From the NCBI GenBank assembly GCA_029747585.1, contig JAPEVF010000635.1, positions 1-26,555 on the forward strand: a stretch of DNA of 26,555 nucleotides, written 5' to 3'. The position numbers were made by a program, and so were the translations under genes. The notes beneath the pieces are model-generated. The model was not told the DNA's origin. It worked only from the letters and a program-made list of their open reading frames with translations, and made no database searches. Below are positions 1-11,350 of this stretch, one piece after another. The DNA is from Pleurotus djamor (lineage: Eukaryota > Basidiomycota > Agaricomycetes > Agaricales > Pleurotaceae). Within the stretch, counting starts at the first letter, position 1. Each line of letters begins with the position of its first letter.

Positions 1-1020
1 ATGGGCATGCGCAAACCCATTCGTTTTTCCACCCCTACCAAAACGGACAGAGGAGGGAATCAAGGAGAGCGCGGACATTTCAGATGCGATCGCGTCGACA
101 GCGTCATCTTCTAGAGGCTTCGTGCTTTTCGCAATTGCTTTGGGTGTTGCGTCAGCCTGGTCATGGTGATCCCTCGTATCAACATCCATGTCTTCGCTCT
201 CCGTTGCATCCCCAGATTGTGTGTCAGAATCATCGCTATCGGCCTCAGCCGACCGGTTCCTAGGGTTATTGGAGGCTGTTCGCCCCTCCTGCTTGATAAC
301 CGTCTCCCTGGCTTTCCATTGACCTCTGATCAAGCTAGCACCATCACCCCACTTCTTCAACAGACCACCGATGCCTTTGTTGGTGACTGCGAAGAAGTAT
401 TCCTTTGGATATCCGTGGGCTTGTATGAGATGCAGCCTTCGCGTCTTTGGAGTCGCGAAGGTCTTAGGGCAAGTCGCAAGGTGGCACGCGAACTGCTCGT
501 CAAATCAATTAGCGAGGCTGAATGAAGGGCAAACCAAGGCAATCTATACTTACAATTTTTTCACCACGTTCCTTCCTTATAGTGGCTAGCGTATCATGAC
601 ACTCCGTTTGGTGCTGATAAGAAATCAGACATCAATGAAATTATACCAAAATCGGTCTCCGTGTACATGGCACGGTGCAAAGATGTCAAAGACACGCACC
701 AAGTCGAGCAGCCTTTCATCTGGGAACACACAACCACAGCCGTTTTCCTCACATACATGAGCATGATATTTGGCGTAGTGCGCCTCCAGATCCCTCGAAT
801 GAGCAATCGGTGTATGACGGTGGTGGCATGTCGGTGGCAAGGAACAGAAGAGAGGACGACTCTCTGGTAGCGTGGAATCTGAGTCAGATATCTGCGAGGT
901 TGGAACCGTTCTTGAGGATTTCGATGGAGGAGACGTTGCCGTCGTTGATGAGTTCGACGACGAGCGCGATGAGGACTGCGTGCGCGGTCGCTTCGTGGAC
1001 GTTGACATTGAGGGAATCAA
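1..1020 (-). CDS. ZNF511: C2H2 zinc-finger protein, ZNF511-like (3' end beyond window)
   Basis: Three exons on the minus strand: 1020..700, 613..554 and 492..1, with introns of 86 nt (699..614, GTGCGT...CAG) and 61 nt (553..493, GTAAGT...CAG). The frame is still open at base 1, so the C-terminus lies outside the window. The product has an N-terminal Ser/Thr-rich tail and then three fingers (residues about 58-87, 91-114, 129-152). The second and third have C-X4-C...H-X4-H spacing. Finger 2 is created by the exon 1/exon 2 junction (LLDL joined to HQTECHD), which supports the splice model. This finger cluster followed by an acidic/Ser tail and a late FGRGGKTNGF motif resembles the ZNF511 family, whose molecular role is poorly known; nuclear nucleic-acid binding is likely. 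Translation may start at Met1 (1020) or at Met5 (1008, MSTSTKRPR). The gene is divergent from the KH gene. Confidence 0.85.
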
Positions 1021-1123
1021 AAGCTAAGGACGCCCCTAATATCTGTGACTCATTGGTGTAAGTACTGTCACCGTACCCCTGATTGTGTGACCGCTTCGAA
1101 GCTCCAGTTCATTCGTGACGACC
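1021..1123. promoter_or_regulatory. Short divergent (bidirectional) promoter
   Basis: Only 103 bp separate the start codon of the minus-strand zinc-finger gene from that of the plus-strand KH gene, so both 5' UTRs and core promoters must share this space or overlap the coding regions. An ATTGG (inverted CCAAT) lies at 1052-1056. No clear TATA box is seen. The promoter role is inferred from layout alone. Confidence 0.5.
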
Positions 1124-2697
1124 ATGTCTTCAAAACGCAAATGGGACCAGCCTGCACCAGGAGAAGAGGCCACACCGAAAGTGGAGGAATCAAAGTCTGC
1201 TGCAGATGCAGCAGCAGCTGCGGCCGCCATCGCTGCCAAAATTGCTGCCCAGTTCGCCAATGGTAGCCTGGGTGGACTTGGGAAGGATCCCCATGACGGA
1301 GACTTCACCAAAGACATCGACATCAATGACCTCAGGAATCGGTGCGTATCCTTTTGTCTCCTTAATGACGCGTAATCTGAAACTTTCCTGAAGGTACATG
1401 TTGACCAAGGGCACAACTCAAGCGCAGGTCAGAAATTTGGTTATTTTTCCTGGCCCTTTTCTCAATCGTCCTTCTCTATAGATCAACGAAGAAACTGGTG
1501 CATCCGTGAGCACGAAGGGTGTATGGTACCCCGACCGGACCAAAGCGACGGACAAAGACCCTCCTCTATACCTGCACATAGCCGCTTCTTCACAAGAAAT
1601 GTTGGATAAAGCAGTAGAGAAAGTAAACGAACTTATTAACATTGACCTTGGCTCCCTCGTCGAGGATAAGAAAGATCGTCTGAGAGAAAAGGTATGTTTA
1701 GCTAGTTCACCCCGCGGGAGAGACGTGATGAATCGCTGACTTGACTCTTGAACTAGCGTAAATGGCCCGAAGAGAAGTTACCTGTTGGCCTTGAATCGAT
1801 ACGGAACTTCAATGTGCGAGCAAAGGTGGTCGGTCCCTCCGTGAGTATCATATTGTGGCGACCATACGGGGAATATCTCATCTATCTACTAGGGTATGTT
1901 TGTCAAATACATCCAACAAGAGACGGGAACCCGAGTGCAGATAAAGGGTCTTGGGTCTGGCTTTGTTGACCAAGAGGTAAGAAATCAGCCGCCCCCGACT
2001 TTCCACCACTCAACGCAACCTCGTAATAGACAGGCAAAGAGGCTGAAGAACCGATGCATATTCATATAACGTCAGTGAATTATCAACCTTCTGACTTCAA
2101 CCGACCGACTCATCTATCTGTCTAGCGGTCCAGATGAAGGCCAAGTTGCCCGAGCAAAAGTTCTGACAGAAGATCTCCTCCAAGTAGTCCGAGCGGAGCA
2201 TGCAAAAACGGCCGCCATTGTTTCCCAGCAGCAGATGGAACTTCATCAAGCGCAAGCACAATATGCTCAATATACCGTACGTCTCTGTCCCTTCCTTAAC
2301 TACTTCTCATGACCTAAGTGATTCTAGGGATACGCACCACCCCCACCTAACGCTCCGCCACCACCGCCAGGAGAGCAGCCCCCTCCACCACCCGACGGTC
2401 AATCAGCATACGGAGCAGCCGCGCCTGATGTTAGTAGTCCGGAATCTTATGCATCGTTTTGGTATGTGCTCGGACTCCCCCAGACAACATTTTCGTACTC
2501 ACAACACAATTAGGGCCCAATATGGATACGACACCAATTCGCCACAATTCAAGGAATGGTTAGCGTCACAGCAACAACAATATAGCCAATATTATGCCCA
2601 ACAAGGCTACAATCCCTCATCGGCCCCCGCCCCTCCTTCAGGTGCTGCTCCTCCACCACCACCTCCAAGTGGGGCGCCACCACCACCCCCGGTATGA
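1124..2697 (+). CDS. KHDC4: KH-domain RNA-binding protein, KHDC4/BLOM7-like
   Basis: Nine exons: 1124-1341, 1394-1427, 1482-1691, 1757-1840, 1893-1976, 2030-2070, 2126-2276, 2328-2461, 2514-2697; 379 codons. Introns are 51-65 nt with good GT/AG ends. The N-terminus (MSSKRKWDQ) leads into an Ala-rich helix (AADAAAAAAAIAAKIAAQ). INDLRNRYMLTKGTTQAQI begins a first KH-like unit, and a second carries FNVRAKVVGPSGMFVKYIQ and IKGLGSGFVDQE, a GPSG-type KH loop. Then come a Gln-rich helix, a Pro-rich stretch, SYASFWAQYGYD and a poly-Pro tail. This order matches the KHDC4 (BLOM7/KIAA0907) family, which binds pre-mRNA and interacts with spliceosome components in animals. The ATG at 1124 is chosen because the family-like N-terminus starts there. 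The stop TGA at 2695-2697 overlaps a possible splice donor (GTATGA), so an alternative last exon ending at 2774 is possible. Confidence 0.9.
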
Positions 2698-3759
2698 GTC
2701 ACGTATATGTTATTTACGATAATCGGCTGGTGTATCATCAATTTTACTTCGACTGTTTGCAGCTTGTTCATTAGATGCCCCTAATCATCCAGATATAAGA
2801 AGCGGGACGCTAGGTCAAAGACAACTCAACTTCGCTTCTTAAATATCACTATCAACGTATTTGACAGGAAAATGAGAACGTAAGACGTTGTAAGTATGGT
2901 GTTGGTCTTGGGTAGATGATAGCCTAAGAGTCCACCGATGAACACCCCAATACACACGCAAAACGCAACGAAGCTCCTTCAATTGAAAGTGAGAACAAGG
3001 ACCTATATTAGGCACTCTTACGCGCATAATGGGATCAGGCTTAGGTGCTTTTTCAGGTTGATCATAGTAAGTCGACTGAGTCTAGCGACGCCTCCATAAT
3101 CCAGATGACCGTCATGTCTAAACTCGATGGAAAGCGCCAGATGCTTGTGTACCCTACTGAGGTATCGTTCTTCTTCAACGAGAGCGACCTCCTGCTTATC
3201 GAGCCAAGTAGACAATTCCGTGATACAGGCTAGATGAGTATCTAGTATCCGTTTGGGTGATCGAGACATGGAAGAGACGGTGGAATCCGCCCAACGGTTG
3301 ATCTGAACTTGTCGCGCCAATTTAGGTCGGTCAACGTCTGGATCTGGCCGTACTTGCATGAGCATCATAAGGCAAGGACAAACACAAAGACCTACTGGCA
3401 TAGGTGCGCCAGCAAAGGAGGCAAGGCATTTGGATGTCGATGGGACATTTTAGACAACCGACATGTCCTGCAAATCGCTAATCTGAGTGTTGCTGTTCGA
3501 TTCTGCCTTGGGACTATAAGATACCACAACGCATTAAAGTCGGCGAGACGAACGGCCCATAGCATACGCTACAAAGGGGGCGACCGCACATGCACAGTGT
3601 GTTGGCGTGGTGGTTGGCAATGGTGGGAGAAGACAAGTGACTCCTTAGACGCCAGAAGTTTCTTGACCTCGTCACCCTTTGTGCTACTTGCCACTGTTGC
3701 ATCTTTTGCCTGAACGCGTCGCTAGAACGACTTCCATTGGATATCAGTGAACAATTACG
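2698..3759. other. About 1 kb with no convincing gene
   Basis: This holds the 3' flank of the KH gene and the 5' flank of the UBX gene. Several open frames of 60-134 codons occur on both strands, but none shows a family motif. One weak possibility is a minus-strand gene. After a GTAAGA...GAAG intron-like segment around 3029-2975, a frame ending near 2835 contains a hydrophobic run with CIGVFIGGLLGYHLP and a final IFKKRS, which would suit a C-terminal membrane segment. The upstream exons could not be joined convincingly, so no CDS is called. Confidence 0.4.
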
Positions 3760-5293
3760 ATGCCCTCCGATAAAGACACGCTTCTTGGCATGGGCTTTAA
3801 TGTTGCTCGGGTGGAATGTTGGCATCAATCTTGCTCACTTCTTGAGTTACCTACTGACGATCTCTGACATACTTTGCACCATTGAACTTGCTCTCGCTGG
3901 CAACAATGCAGGGGCTCTTAAGGCTACTGGAAACCGAGGACTTCAACCCGCAATGGATCACATCTTTGAGCACGATGGACAGCCTGTTCCCGATCTCTCG
4001 TCTGTCTCTGGATCAGCATCTTCAGCGACTAGCGGTCCCGCTGCGGACGATGAGGATGATGAGGATGCAGATGCTTTGAGAAGTCTCGGGGTAAAGGTCG
4101 TGGCTCCAGATGTTGGTGCTGAGGCAAAGGCATGGATGTTCCTTATTTATCGCCGCGGTGACCGTTTGATGACTGTGAGGGTTGTTTAGAGTATCAAATG
4201 CACCCAGTGCGGTAAAATATTCAAGAATACGGCCTTGGTCAACTTCCACGCCGAGAAGAGTGGACATGACCAATTTGAAGAGTCAACAGAAGAGGTGAGT
4301 GATGGAGTTCCTTCCCATCGTGTATTCACTAAGATAGAAACTTCCATGGAATCCAATCAGGTTAAACCCTTGACAGAGGAAGAAAAGAAACAAAAATTGG
4401 CAGAATTACGCGAAAAAATGGCTGCAAAACGCGCCACCAAAGCCGTCGAAGATGAAAAGGAAGCACGAGCCAACGAAGCAATCCGTCGCAAATCTGGCAA
4501 AGTGAGTTTCACCAAAGCTACCCTTTACGAGCCAGCTTCACAACACGAATTACTAGGACTTGGAAAAAGCCAAACAGGAACTCAAAGAGAAACAAGTCAT
4601 CAAAGAGGCCGAGGAAAGGAGACGAGGTATATCCTTCCTCAACGAATTCGTTCTCTCTGGTTTATGTGCAAGCTGATGACTTCTTTATATAGACAAGATC
4701 GAGGATGCGAAAGCTCGAGCGGCTGTCAAAGCTCAGATAGAAGCTGACAAGAAAGCTCGAGCCGACAAAGCTGCTCGAGAGAAGGCACTCAGAGAGGGCC
4801 GAGATTTGCCAAGCGATGCTTCTACGTCTGCTACCCCGCCATCAAGACCAGCAGCAAGTGCACCTTCCGGCGTGGCGGGTAAGGACTTCAAAGAAACACG
4901 TCTTCAAATACGGATGGCAAGTGGCGGACAGCCATATACAACTACGCTTTCAAGCGATGCTCGTGGGTTAATTACCCTCTAATTCATATCAGCGAGATTT
5001 CATCTTTTACGTAGCACTACGAGAGGTTGCTGAATTCTTGGCCGGACAAACACTCGCCGTCGACGTTGAGACCGTTTCCTTTGCGCAGCACTTCCCGAGG
5101 TATCCGTTAATCTTGTAGTTGCCGTGTGGTGTGGCTGATCATTCCATCCCTTGACAAGGAAACAATTTTCTCGCTCTGACTTCTCGAAGTCTCTGAGAGA
5201 GTTAGGTCTGACTCCATCCGCCGTACGTTATCTCCGTTCTTATCGAGTAGAAATTATTAACGCAGACCACAGGTTTTAATTGCGACCCCATAA
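3760..5293 (+). CDS. UBXN1: UBA / C2H2 / UBX-domain protein (UBXN1/SAKS1-like Cdc48 adaptor)
   Basis: Nine exons: 3760-3817, 3912-4129, 4190-4294, 4361-4501, 4557-4626, 4693-4962, 5015-5099, 5159-5222, 5273-5293; 343 aa. The UBA domain is split by intron 1 (LLGMGFNVARVE joined to WALKATGNRG). An acidic linker follows, then a C2H2 finger (KCTQCGKIF...FHAEKSGHD), then FEESTEEVKPLTEEEKKQK. A long charged coiled coil comes next (about residues 130-230), and a C-terminal UBX domain has the FPR loop (SFAQHFPRKQF) and ends LTPSAVLIATP. In this family UBA binds ubiquitin and UBX binds the p97/Cdc48 ATPase, so the product should be a cytosolic ubiquitin-Cdc48 adaptor. Intron 2 seems to use a GC donor (AAG|GCATGG at 4130), which keeps the frame GAEAK|SIKC. 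A GT donor at 4091 would also keep frame but drops 13 residues. Confidence 0.92.
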
Positions 5294-5739
5294 ATCGCGC
5301 ATCTCGGTTCTTTGGGTGTTGTTTGCTTGTTGAACACGTCAAATTGTGTAATACTACCCCTTGAGTAGGTTCATGAAATCCATGATCTTAATCCTGTCAT
5401 CGACCGCCCTACGTCGCCGTCCGATGAGTGTGTAACCATGACGGCCAGCACGAGTCTTCCGCACTACTACCCGTGGAAGTAGAGTGGTCACCACTGAGTC
5501 TGCATGATCAACTCAATGCAACCAGGACCTCTGTCGTCTGGAAAGTGTTGAAATACGGGCTGACAGGGACAAAGCCCCCTACTCTATGGGAGACTCCAAA
5601 AGCGTCGGCTTCACTAACTTAGTGGGAAGTAGCCATTAAAGCGCCTAAACTTGGAAGCACCTTCGAAGAACTACGAATTGTCATATCGCGCCCATAGGCG
5701 CCACAATATGAGCCTATATGGTGGTGGCTTTCCTCTTTG
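5294..5739. other. Intergenic region between convergent genes
   Basis: The 3' flanks of the UBX gene (plus) and the F-box gene (minus) meet here. An open frame at 5428-5622 has no motif and no splice partners. I see no RNA gene or mobile-element end. Confidence 0.5.
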
Positions 5740-7357
5740 CTACTCATCCACGTAATCGAAGAACGTAATCTCCCCAGTTGCATGCCCTATTGCTATTCTT
5801 CCCTCGGCTTCGTGCATCGCAAGCCGAACCCATGTGTCTCCTGGGTTGAGATCAAAGACAGCGGAAGCCATCGACGTCTGTGGCATTTCTGGGTCGTCCT
5901 CTGGTGTAACATCATTGAGTGTATGAGCTGCAAGTCGTTGTCCAGAATCGGGGGAGAAGTACTCTTCCGTGTGAGTATCTATCCAGAGCGCTGTGCCGTA
6001 ACTACCAAGCGCCATATCAGTTGTTGAGAACAAGCGCACGGGTGAGGCGATCGTCTGCACATTCCACGGTGGAAGATTGTATGGCAGGTTCTGTGGACCG
6101 ATGTCCAAGGACTCGTCGTAGGCTCGATTCGGTGCGAGGCGATAATGGTGGAGGATATTTACGGGCCAGGGAAACCAACTCCCGAAGCGAGCAAGGATGT
6201 ATATCGGCGGAAGCATTCGGCGTTGCTGGGACTCGTAGGATATTTGAGGGACCATTTTACCGCTGTCGATTCTCCAAGGCCACTTATGTCGTGATATCGG
6301 TTCTAGCGTGAGTCGTTGGCTCGGTTGGAGGGGAGACTCGGATGCTATACGGCTAGATTTGCGAAATACAGTCAAGTCGTATATTTCGATGGCCGTCGCT
6401 CGGAGGATAAGGATGAAATTTTCGTCGATCAGAGCGTCGTGACATTCTTCGGGCTGGCGAAGAAAGTTAGAGGTAGGTTTGTCATAGACCCCAAGTACTT
6501 CGAACCTGGACATGATCAGGGCTTGACAACCGGGCTTCAACGACAGGGTCATCGACGTTCATAATGACTGCATCATCATCATCGTTGGGTCGGGACACCA
6601 AGGTTGCGGTGGTAAAGGCCAACAGCTTCCAATTCCGTTCCGGAAACTCACGTTCACAGCGAAAGCGACCATCAGAGGTAATAGAGTAGATGGCGAGGCT
6701 AGTCCTGGATTCAGCCCGTAAGGAGAAGAAAGAAGTCATGGACGACTCACTGAGGACACTGAACAGCAAAGGTATACGGATGTCCTGGGGCAGAATTTAC
6801 GGCTAGACCGGCAAAATGTCGGAGGGTCAAGCGATCAACCTCTTGAGGCGGATGAGATGTAACATCCCAATTGCGAACAAGGAAGAGCGTCGATCCATAG
6901 ACGTTCCGTGCATGAACAGAAATAAACCACCTCGACCGATGACCCCGCACGAACTCGAGTAGGATAACGCGCATGGGATTGTCTTGCTCTGGGATTACAT
7001 CCCATCGACTCGTTGGGTTAGGTTTCGGAGCGGACCAGTTTCTGCGGAGGAGTATGGCACGCTTCGTCATACCTTCCAAGTCTGTGTTACTGAGATGTGA
7101 CAAGGACCCTGGTTCATCAAGTCTGGGTGTGGGGATGTCTTGTTGAAGCACGTGTGATTGATAGAAGACACTCCATACGCTCCGAGATTTGGTCATCTCG
7201 AGGAATGCTTTACATGTCTGTGTGGGGAGATCAGGGTCAAGACTACGACTAAGTTCGACGGATGTGGAGATCTTACCAAGCGGAGGGATAGGATGTCGCT
7301 AATGCTGAGATATGGGAAGATGTGAAGGAATATATCCAAGGGCAAGATGAAGTCCAT
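5740..7357 (-). CDS. F-box domain protein
   Basis: Four exons on the minus strand: 7357..7277, 7217..6751, 6704..6506, 6453..5740; 486 aa. Introns are 59, 46 and 52 nt. The last has a CTAAC branch site just before CGCCAG. The N-terminus reads LPLDIFLHIFPYLSISDILS and continues across intron 1 into LRL|TCKAFLEMTKSRSVW, a typical F-box (about residues 5-45). F-box proteins bind Skp1 and bring substrates to SCF ubiquitin ligases. The remaining roughly 430 residues resemble the large agaricomycete F-box family with a beta-rich, WD-like C-terminal region (for example HFAGLAVNSAPGHPYTFAV, MALGSYGTALWIDTH, EGRIAIGHATGEITFFDY). No WD repeat can be counted with certainty. The target is unknown. The gene converges on the UBX gene. 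Confidence 0.8.
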
Positions 7358-8070
7358 GAGTACTGGGGTATTTTCTGGGCGGTTTTCCAGGAAAAGTAGG
7401 TTCGGAGATTTTGATGAAGCCTTGATTTAGGCACAGCGGTGCGCTTGAATAAGCCGGGTATATGTATGGCGAAGGCCAACGGCTGATGGGAATGATGCAA
7501 CCGCCACGACATGTTGTGAGCCCGTTATATATCCCAAGTAGTCACTGATGTCCGTTTGCCTCGCGCAAGCCACAAATCAAGAGATGCAAATGCCACGCGT
7601 TGGAGCGCCTTCAATACGATAGATGTAATGTGTATAGGTCAATCGCACCTGTGCTTACGTCTGAGACGAAGCAGAGGAATGGGATGGGAAGGCGTTAGAT
7701 GAGGTGAGAAGAAGGGAGAAAGGGGATGAAACCTAGAGCAGAGGTTAAACATTCGAAAGGAACGGACATCGGGAAAGGTAGCGTGAACAATGTTTCGATG
7801 AAATCGCACTTGATGCTTATTTCTTACCTCCATGACGGTACGATTAGAAGCTAGGTTAAGACTCTGTTCTATGCGAGAGGAGCAGGAGGGCCTGGACCCA
7901 AATTATAACCTTCTTGAGTTCAATGAATGGCTTCTCTGAATAGCTTCTCTGAATTTCGGCATGATGCACGGGGCGAGCTCGAGCATTGAATTGAAGTATT
8001 GCAGCCGAAGTGAGATACACACATCATTAGCAGGTCAATAGTGTTTGGCAGATTCATGTTGGAAGAAACT

Positions 8071-8195
8071 TCCGTCTGAAGCTCGCAAATCTGTCAAGAA
8101 TGCGGTCATGAAGCATGTCTTGAGGACGTGTTGAAGGAAGGACCTACTCGGTTGCTACGCATTCTGTTTCGACGCATGTCAGACGCGAAGGATCA
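8071..8195 (+). repeat. Diverged direct repeat, left copy
   Basis: Starts TCCGTCTGAAGCTCGCAAAT. It aligns with 8401-8530 at an offset of about 330 bp through shared blocks (CGTCTGAA, GCAAATCT, GAAGGACC, GACGC). There are short gaps and many substitutions, so the duplication is old. On the minus strand this copy reads RILDRFASFRRKF after an in-frame stop. Confidence 0.6.
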
Positions 8196-8225
8196 CTGAT
8201 TAGAAGACATACGCGACGTGAAAGC

Positions 8226-8747
8226 CTAGCAAAAGCCATTGGTACCGTTCGTGTGGCCGGGACGTTCGAAACAGATCCTGTAGGTGAGGCGAGGACACTT
8301 TCGCAGTCGACTTCGTAGTAGTGCCCGCTTTCCCGCACGCGACGCCATGCCGATGTCTAGCCCAAGGTTCTGCTGGCAAGTCCAAATTGGTGGATCGACT
8401 CCCGTCTGAAACTCACACGCAAATCTATCCAAAATGAGGTCAGAAAACACGTTTAAAGGACACGATAAAAGAAGGACCTTCTGGTTTTCTATGGATTTTA
8501 CCTTGACGCGAGCCAGGGAAGAAGGCTCGCTTCGAGTTCGTAAGGAGTCCAGTATGAGAAATGCACGACGCGAAGGCGACGACGCAAGAGTCGGGCAAGA
8601 GACTTGGCCGACGTTGAATGGCTTCGAAGCGATGAGTTCATGGGGTTTTTCATGGAGCATCTCGAGGGCATCCGCTACCACGAAGCAAATCGTATAATGT
8701 CGAGAATGGATTGTGGAACAACGGCAACTCATATGATAGTCTATCAA
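8226..8747 (-). pseudogene. Possible relic of an unrecognised protein gene
   Basis: A 173-codon open frame on the minus strand contains protein-like text (SPSRRAFLILDSLR, NVFSDLILDRFACEFQTG). Part of it is repeated in broken form to the left (8071-8195), where a stop codon interrupts it. No family is recognised and no flanking exons could be joined. I read it as a tandemly duplicated, decaying gene fragment; a chance open frame cannot be excluded. Confidence 0.25.
8401..8530 (+). repeat. Diverged direct repeat, right copy
   Basis: Partner of 8071-8195. On the minus strand it reads LILDRFACEFQTG, clearly related to the left copy's RILDRFASF. The repeated unit therefore looks like a relic of a protein-coding sequence rather than a simple-sequence repeat. 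Confidence 0.6.
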
Positions 8748-9015
8748 ATCACGAACCTGCCAAGCGAAAAATGGCCAAGTCNAAAAAATGTCCTATTGAA
8801 CGACGCGACAAGCTTACCATGAACATCCGACCACACCGTCCTCGACAGTGCGCTCCCCAGTCCCAGCCAATCCGCCGTGAGCACAGGCAGGGAAACCTCA
8901 TGGTGTAAGCTGGATGGTGTCACTTCCGAAATCGGAACCGAAGATGGGCACGTTCCCACGAGAAGCCGACCACAGCGACGCGGCCACAACGACCACAACG
9001 ACATCATCGGCGAGC

Positions 9016-11101
9016 ATGTTGTGTACGCGGACGATGTTGCGAACGACGACCTCGCTCCTCTTCCTTTCCTCGCTCGTCGCTGCACACAAACATCACGATA
9101 CCCTCACCGATGAGCAAGCCCAAGCACCCGTTGATGCCATTCTCTGGATACACATGTTCCTCCAGGCTGCTGTCTGGGGCGTCCTCTTCCCCATCGGAAT
9201 GGTTCTAGGTATAACGCGGAGTAGATGGCATGTACCACTGCAGGTGCGCTATGTTCCCAGGTTCTTCACGTCCAGTTGAATCTGACCACCATCGAAATCT
9301 CCAGAGTACGGGCTTCGCGTTGACATTAGGAGGTTACATCCTTGGGCACTCACATAAAGGACGAATGTTCCTACCTTCAGTCCATGGATCATTCGCTTCG
9401 CTACTCTTCATCCCCATCTTCGCGCAGTTGGGCTTAGGAATCTATTTGAAGCTGCATATCCATGAACAAACGATACGGCCGTACGCCGTTAAAGCCCATG
9501 GAATTCTGGGGAAGGTGTATCCGATACTTGGGTGGACGCAGATGCTATTTGGCGCGCTTACGTTTGGAGGATACTGTCGAGGTGGTGGTCTTGGACAGTG
9601 CTTGGCTCATTACATCATGGTGAGCTTGGTTGTTGCTTGCGCGAAACCGGCGATAGACTTGTGTCTAGGGAAGTGGTTTCATCGCATACGGTGCTATCAT
9701 GGCGATTTTGCTGGTTGTTGGAGAAGCCTGGATAATACGAAGCGGACGTAGCCCAGAATGGTGGGATTCATGGTGCGTTACCCTCGTATTTACCACAAAC
9801 AAGCAATGTTTATGCCCCAGCCTAGGGTGATCATGCTTTGGGTGAGTGTCGTCCACACGAAGTCGCGTTTAGAGGCTCATAATATATGCGAGTCTCCAGG
9901 GAATTGGTATGCTCTGCGTGTTTTTCCTTGAACCTGGCACTCAAGACCTACAGTCAATACGTTTACCGAGCACCGAGGTGCCACTTGGTCTGTCAAAGAT
10001 ATGCAACACACGTATGTCAACCCCTTTTGATTGAAAGATACAGGCTCAGCTTCCCATAGAATCCTTGGAGTCCTCTGTATGTCCCAGAGACACCCTTGGC
10101 CTATCCTGTCTAACACGATACTGTAGGGTGGACAGGTGGCCTACTAGGAATTTTCCTTTCGCGAAATAACCAGGTTAGCGCCCTGCCGCTGTCTTATAAC
10201 CCAAGTATTGACGCTTTCCTTTCCAGAGAAATGTCGTACCCTCTCTAATGTCGGTTTCCTTGTCACTTACCCCCCTCTTTTGATAACCTCAATTCCACGC
10301 GCAGTATCATCTTGACGGGTTGGGCAATGTCTGAGCACGCCCAGAAGTTACACATGTCTACGAAGGTCCGTTCTCACCATGATCCCCGTTTGCTGAGAAT
10401 CCTCATCGCGTCTATCACCTCAGGTCCACGCTACCTTTGGAATGACCTTGATGCTCGCTGGTTTTGCCAGAATCGTAGAAATCTGCTTCGTAGCACCGAA
10501 GTATACACAGCAAGCCATCGACGATGACAACCAAAGTGATCATACACTCGCTGATACTAACCAAAGACGAGTGTCTAGTGCTGAGAAGAGTACAGCAGGA
10601 CATGCGTTCCGTCACCTCCCTCCTTTCGTAAGTTATGTCGTTTCGAATGCGTACACTCCATGCTGATCTCGGCTGCCCACAGCTACTTGTCGCATCTGGG
10701 TAAGACCTTGCTATGATCGACACGCGTCGACGTCTCGCTGAACCGCATACATCTTCGTCTAGCCTGTTATTCATGTCCGCAACCGACGAAGAACTAGAAA
10801 ACGTCCACGAGATCGGAATGGACCACGTAACATATGTATTGATCATGTTCAGGTTCGTCTCTTCCATCGTCTGTCAACTGGTTTTCGCCATTCTAAATGG
10901 AACGTCCCTTCTAGTCTCGCCTTCTTCATCTACACTTTCATACTCTTCCTCCTCCACCTGTACTCAACAACCGGGCGTCACGCGACGTCCAACAACGAGC
11001 AGCCCATCGAGCTGACTAACTCTAACAAGTGGTACTCCCGAGTGCCCAATGCAGAGGACGCGCAAACGCCTCCTGCGCATGTCCTCGGCGACGATGATTA
11101 G
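9016..11101 (+). CDS. Multi-pass membrane protein with DUF2427 (cytochrome b561-like) and Ytp1 domains
   Basis: Fourteen exons: 9016-9243, 9305-9619, 9669-9772, 9826-9841, 9900-9906, 9954-10011, 10060-10076, 10127-10173, 10227-10249, 10305-10365, 10424-10627, 10683-10699, 10763-10852, 10915-11101; 457 aa, or 451 aa from the second ATG (9034). A signal peptide ([14 protein letters not shown]) leads into hydrophobic helices with paired histidines typical of a b561-like heme bundle: [27 protein letters not shown]. The C-terminal half ([43 protein letters not shown]) matches the fungal Ytp1 region, with further helices up to a hydrophilic tail. The likely location is the plasma membrane or endomembranes, with a redox role inferred from the histidines only. 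The family function is unknown. Exon 5 is just 7 nt, and exons 4, 7 and 12 are 16-17 nt. All joins keep frame. Confidence 0.87.
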
Positions 11102-11350
11102 AGTCGAAGTGTAAGCTGTATAATGTGTAGCATGTTTGTGTTTTTGCTTCTGCCCAAGATGTTGTGATCTTTTATACTCCCGTATTCACCTTGGTTACAT
11201 TATCCTTAGAGGGTCTCGCGTAGAGAACGTCACGAACGGGCTGGGTCATCACTCTACATAGCACATAATTTATGTGTTACAGGAATTTGAAGTGGTTCTA
11301 CATGGGTATGGCAAGGACATGGGTATCGTAACGAAGCATCAGAAGGAAGA

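Larger units (their letters stand above)
7358..9015. other. Gene-poor divergent intergenic region
   Basis: This lies between the start codons of the F-box gene (minus) and the Ytp1-type gene (plus). It contains a short tandem repeat (unit GCTTCTCTGAATA, about 7930-7955), the diverged direct repeats described separately (8071-8195 and 8401-8530) and an ambiguous base at 8782 next to six A residues. Frames of 60-87 codons here lack motifs. Confidence 0.5.

Noticed and set aside
3309..3713. 134-codon plus-strand open frame
   Set aside because: No domain, no plausible start context or splice partners; overlapping frames on the other strand look no worse.
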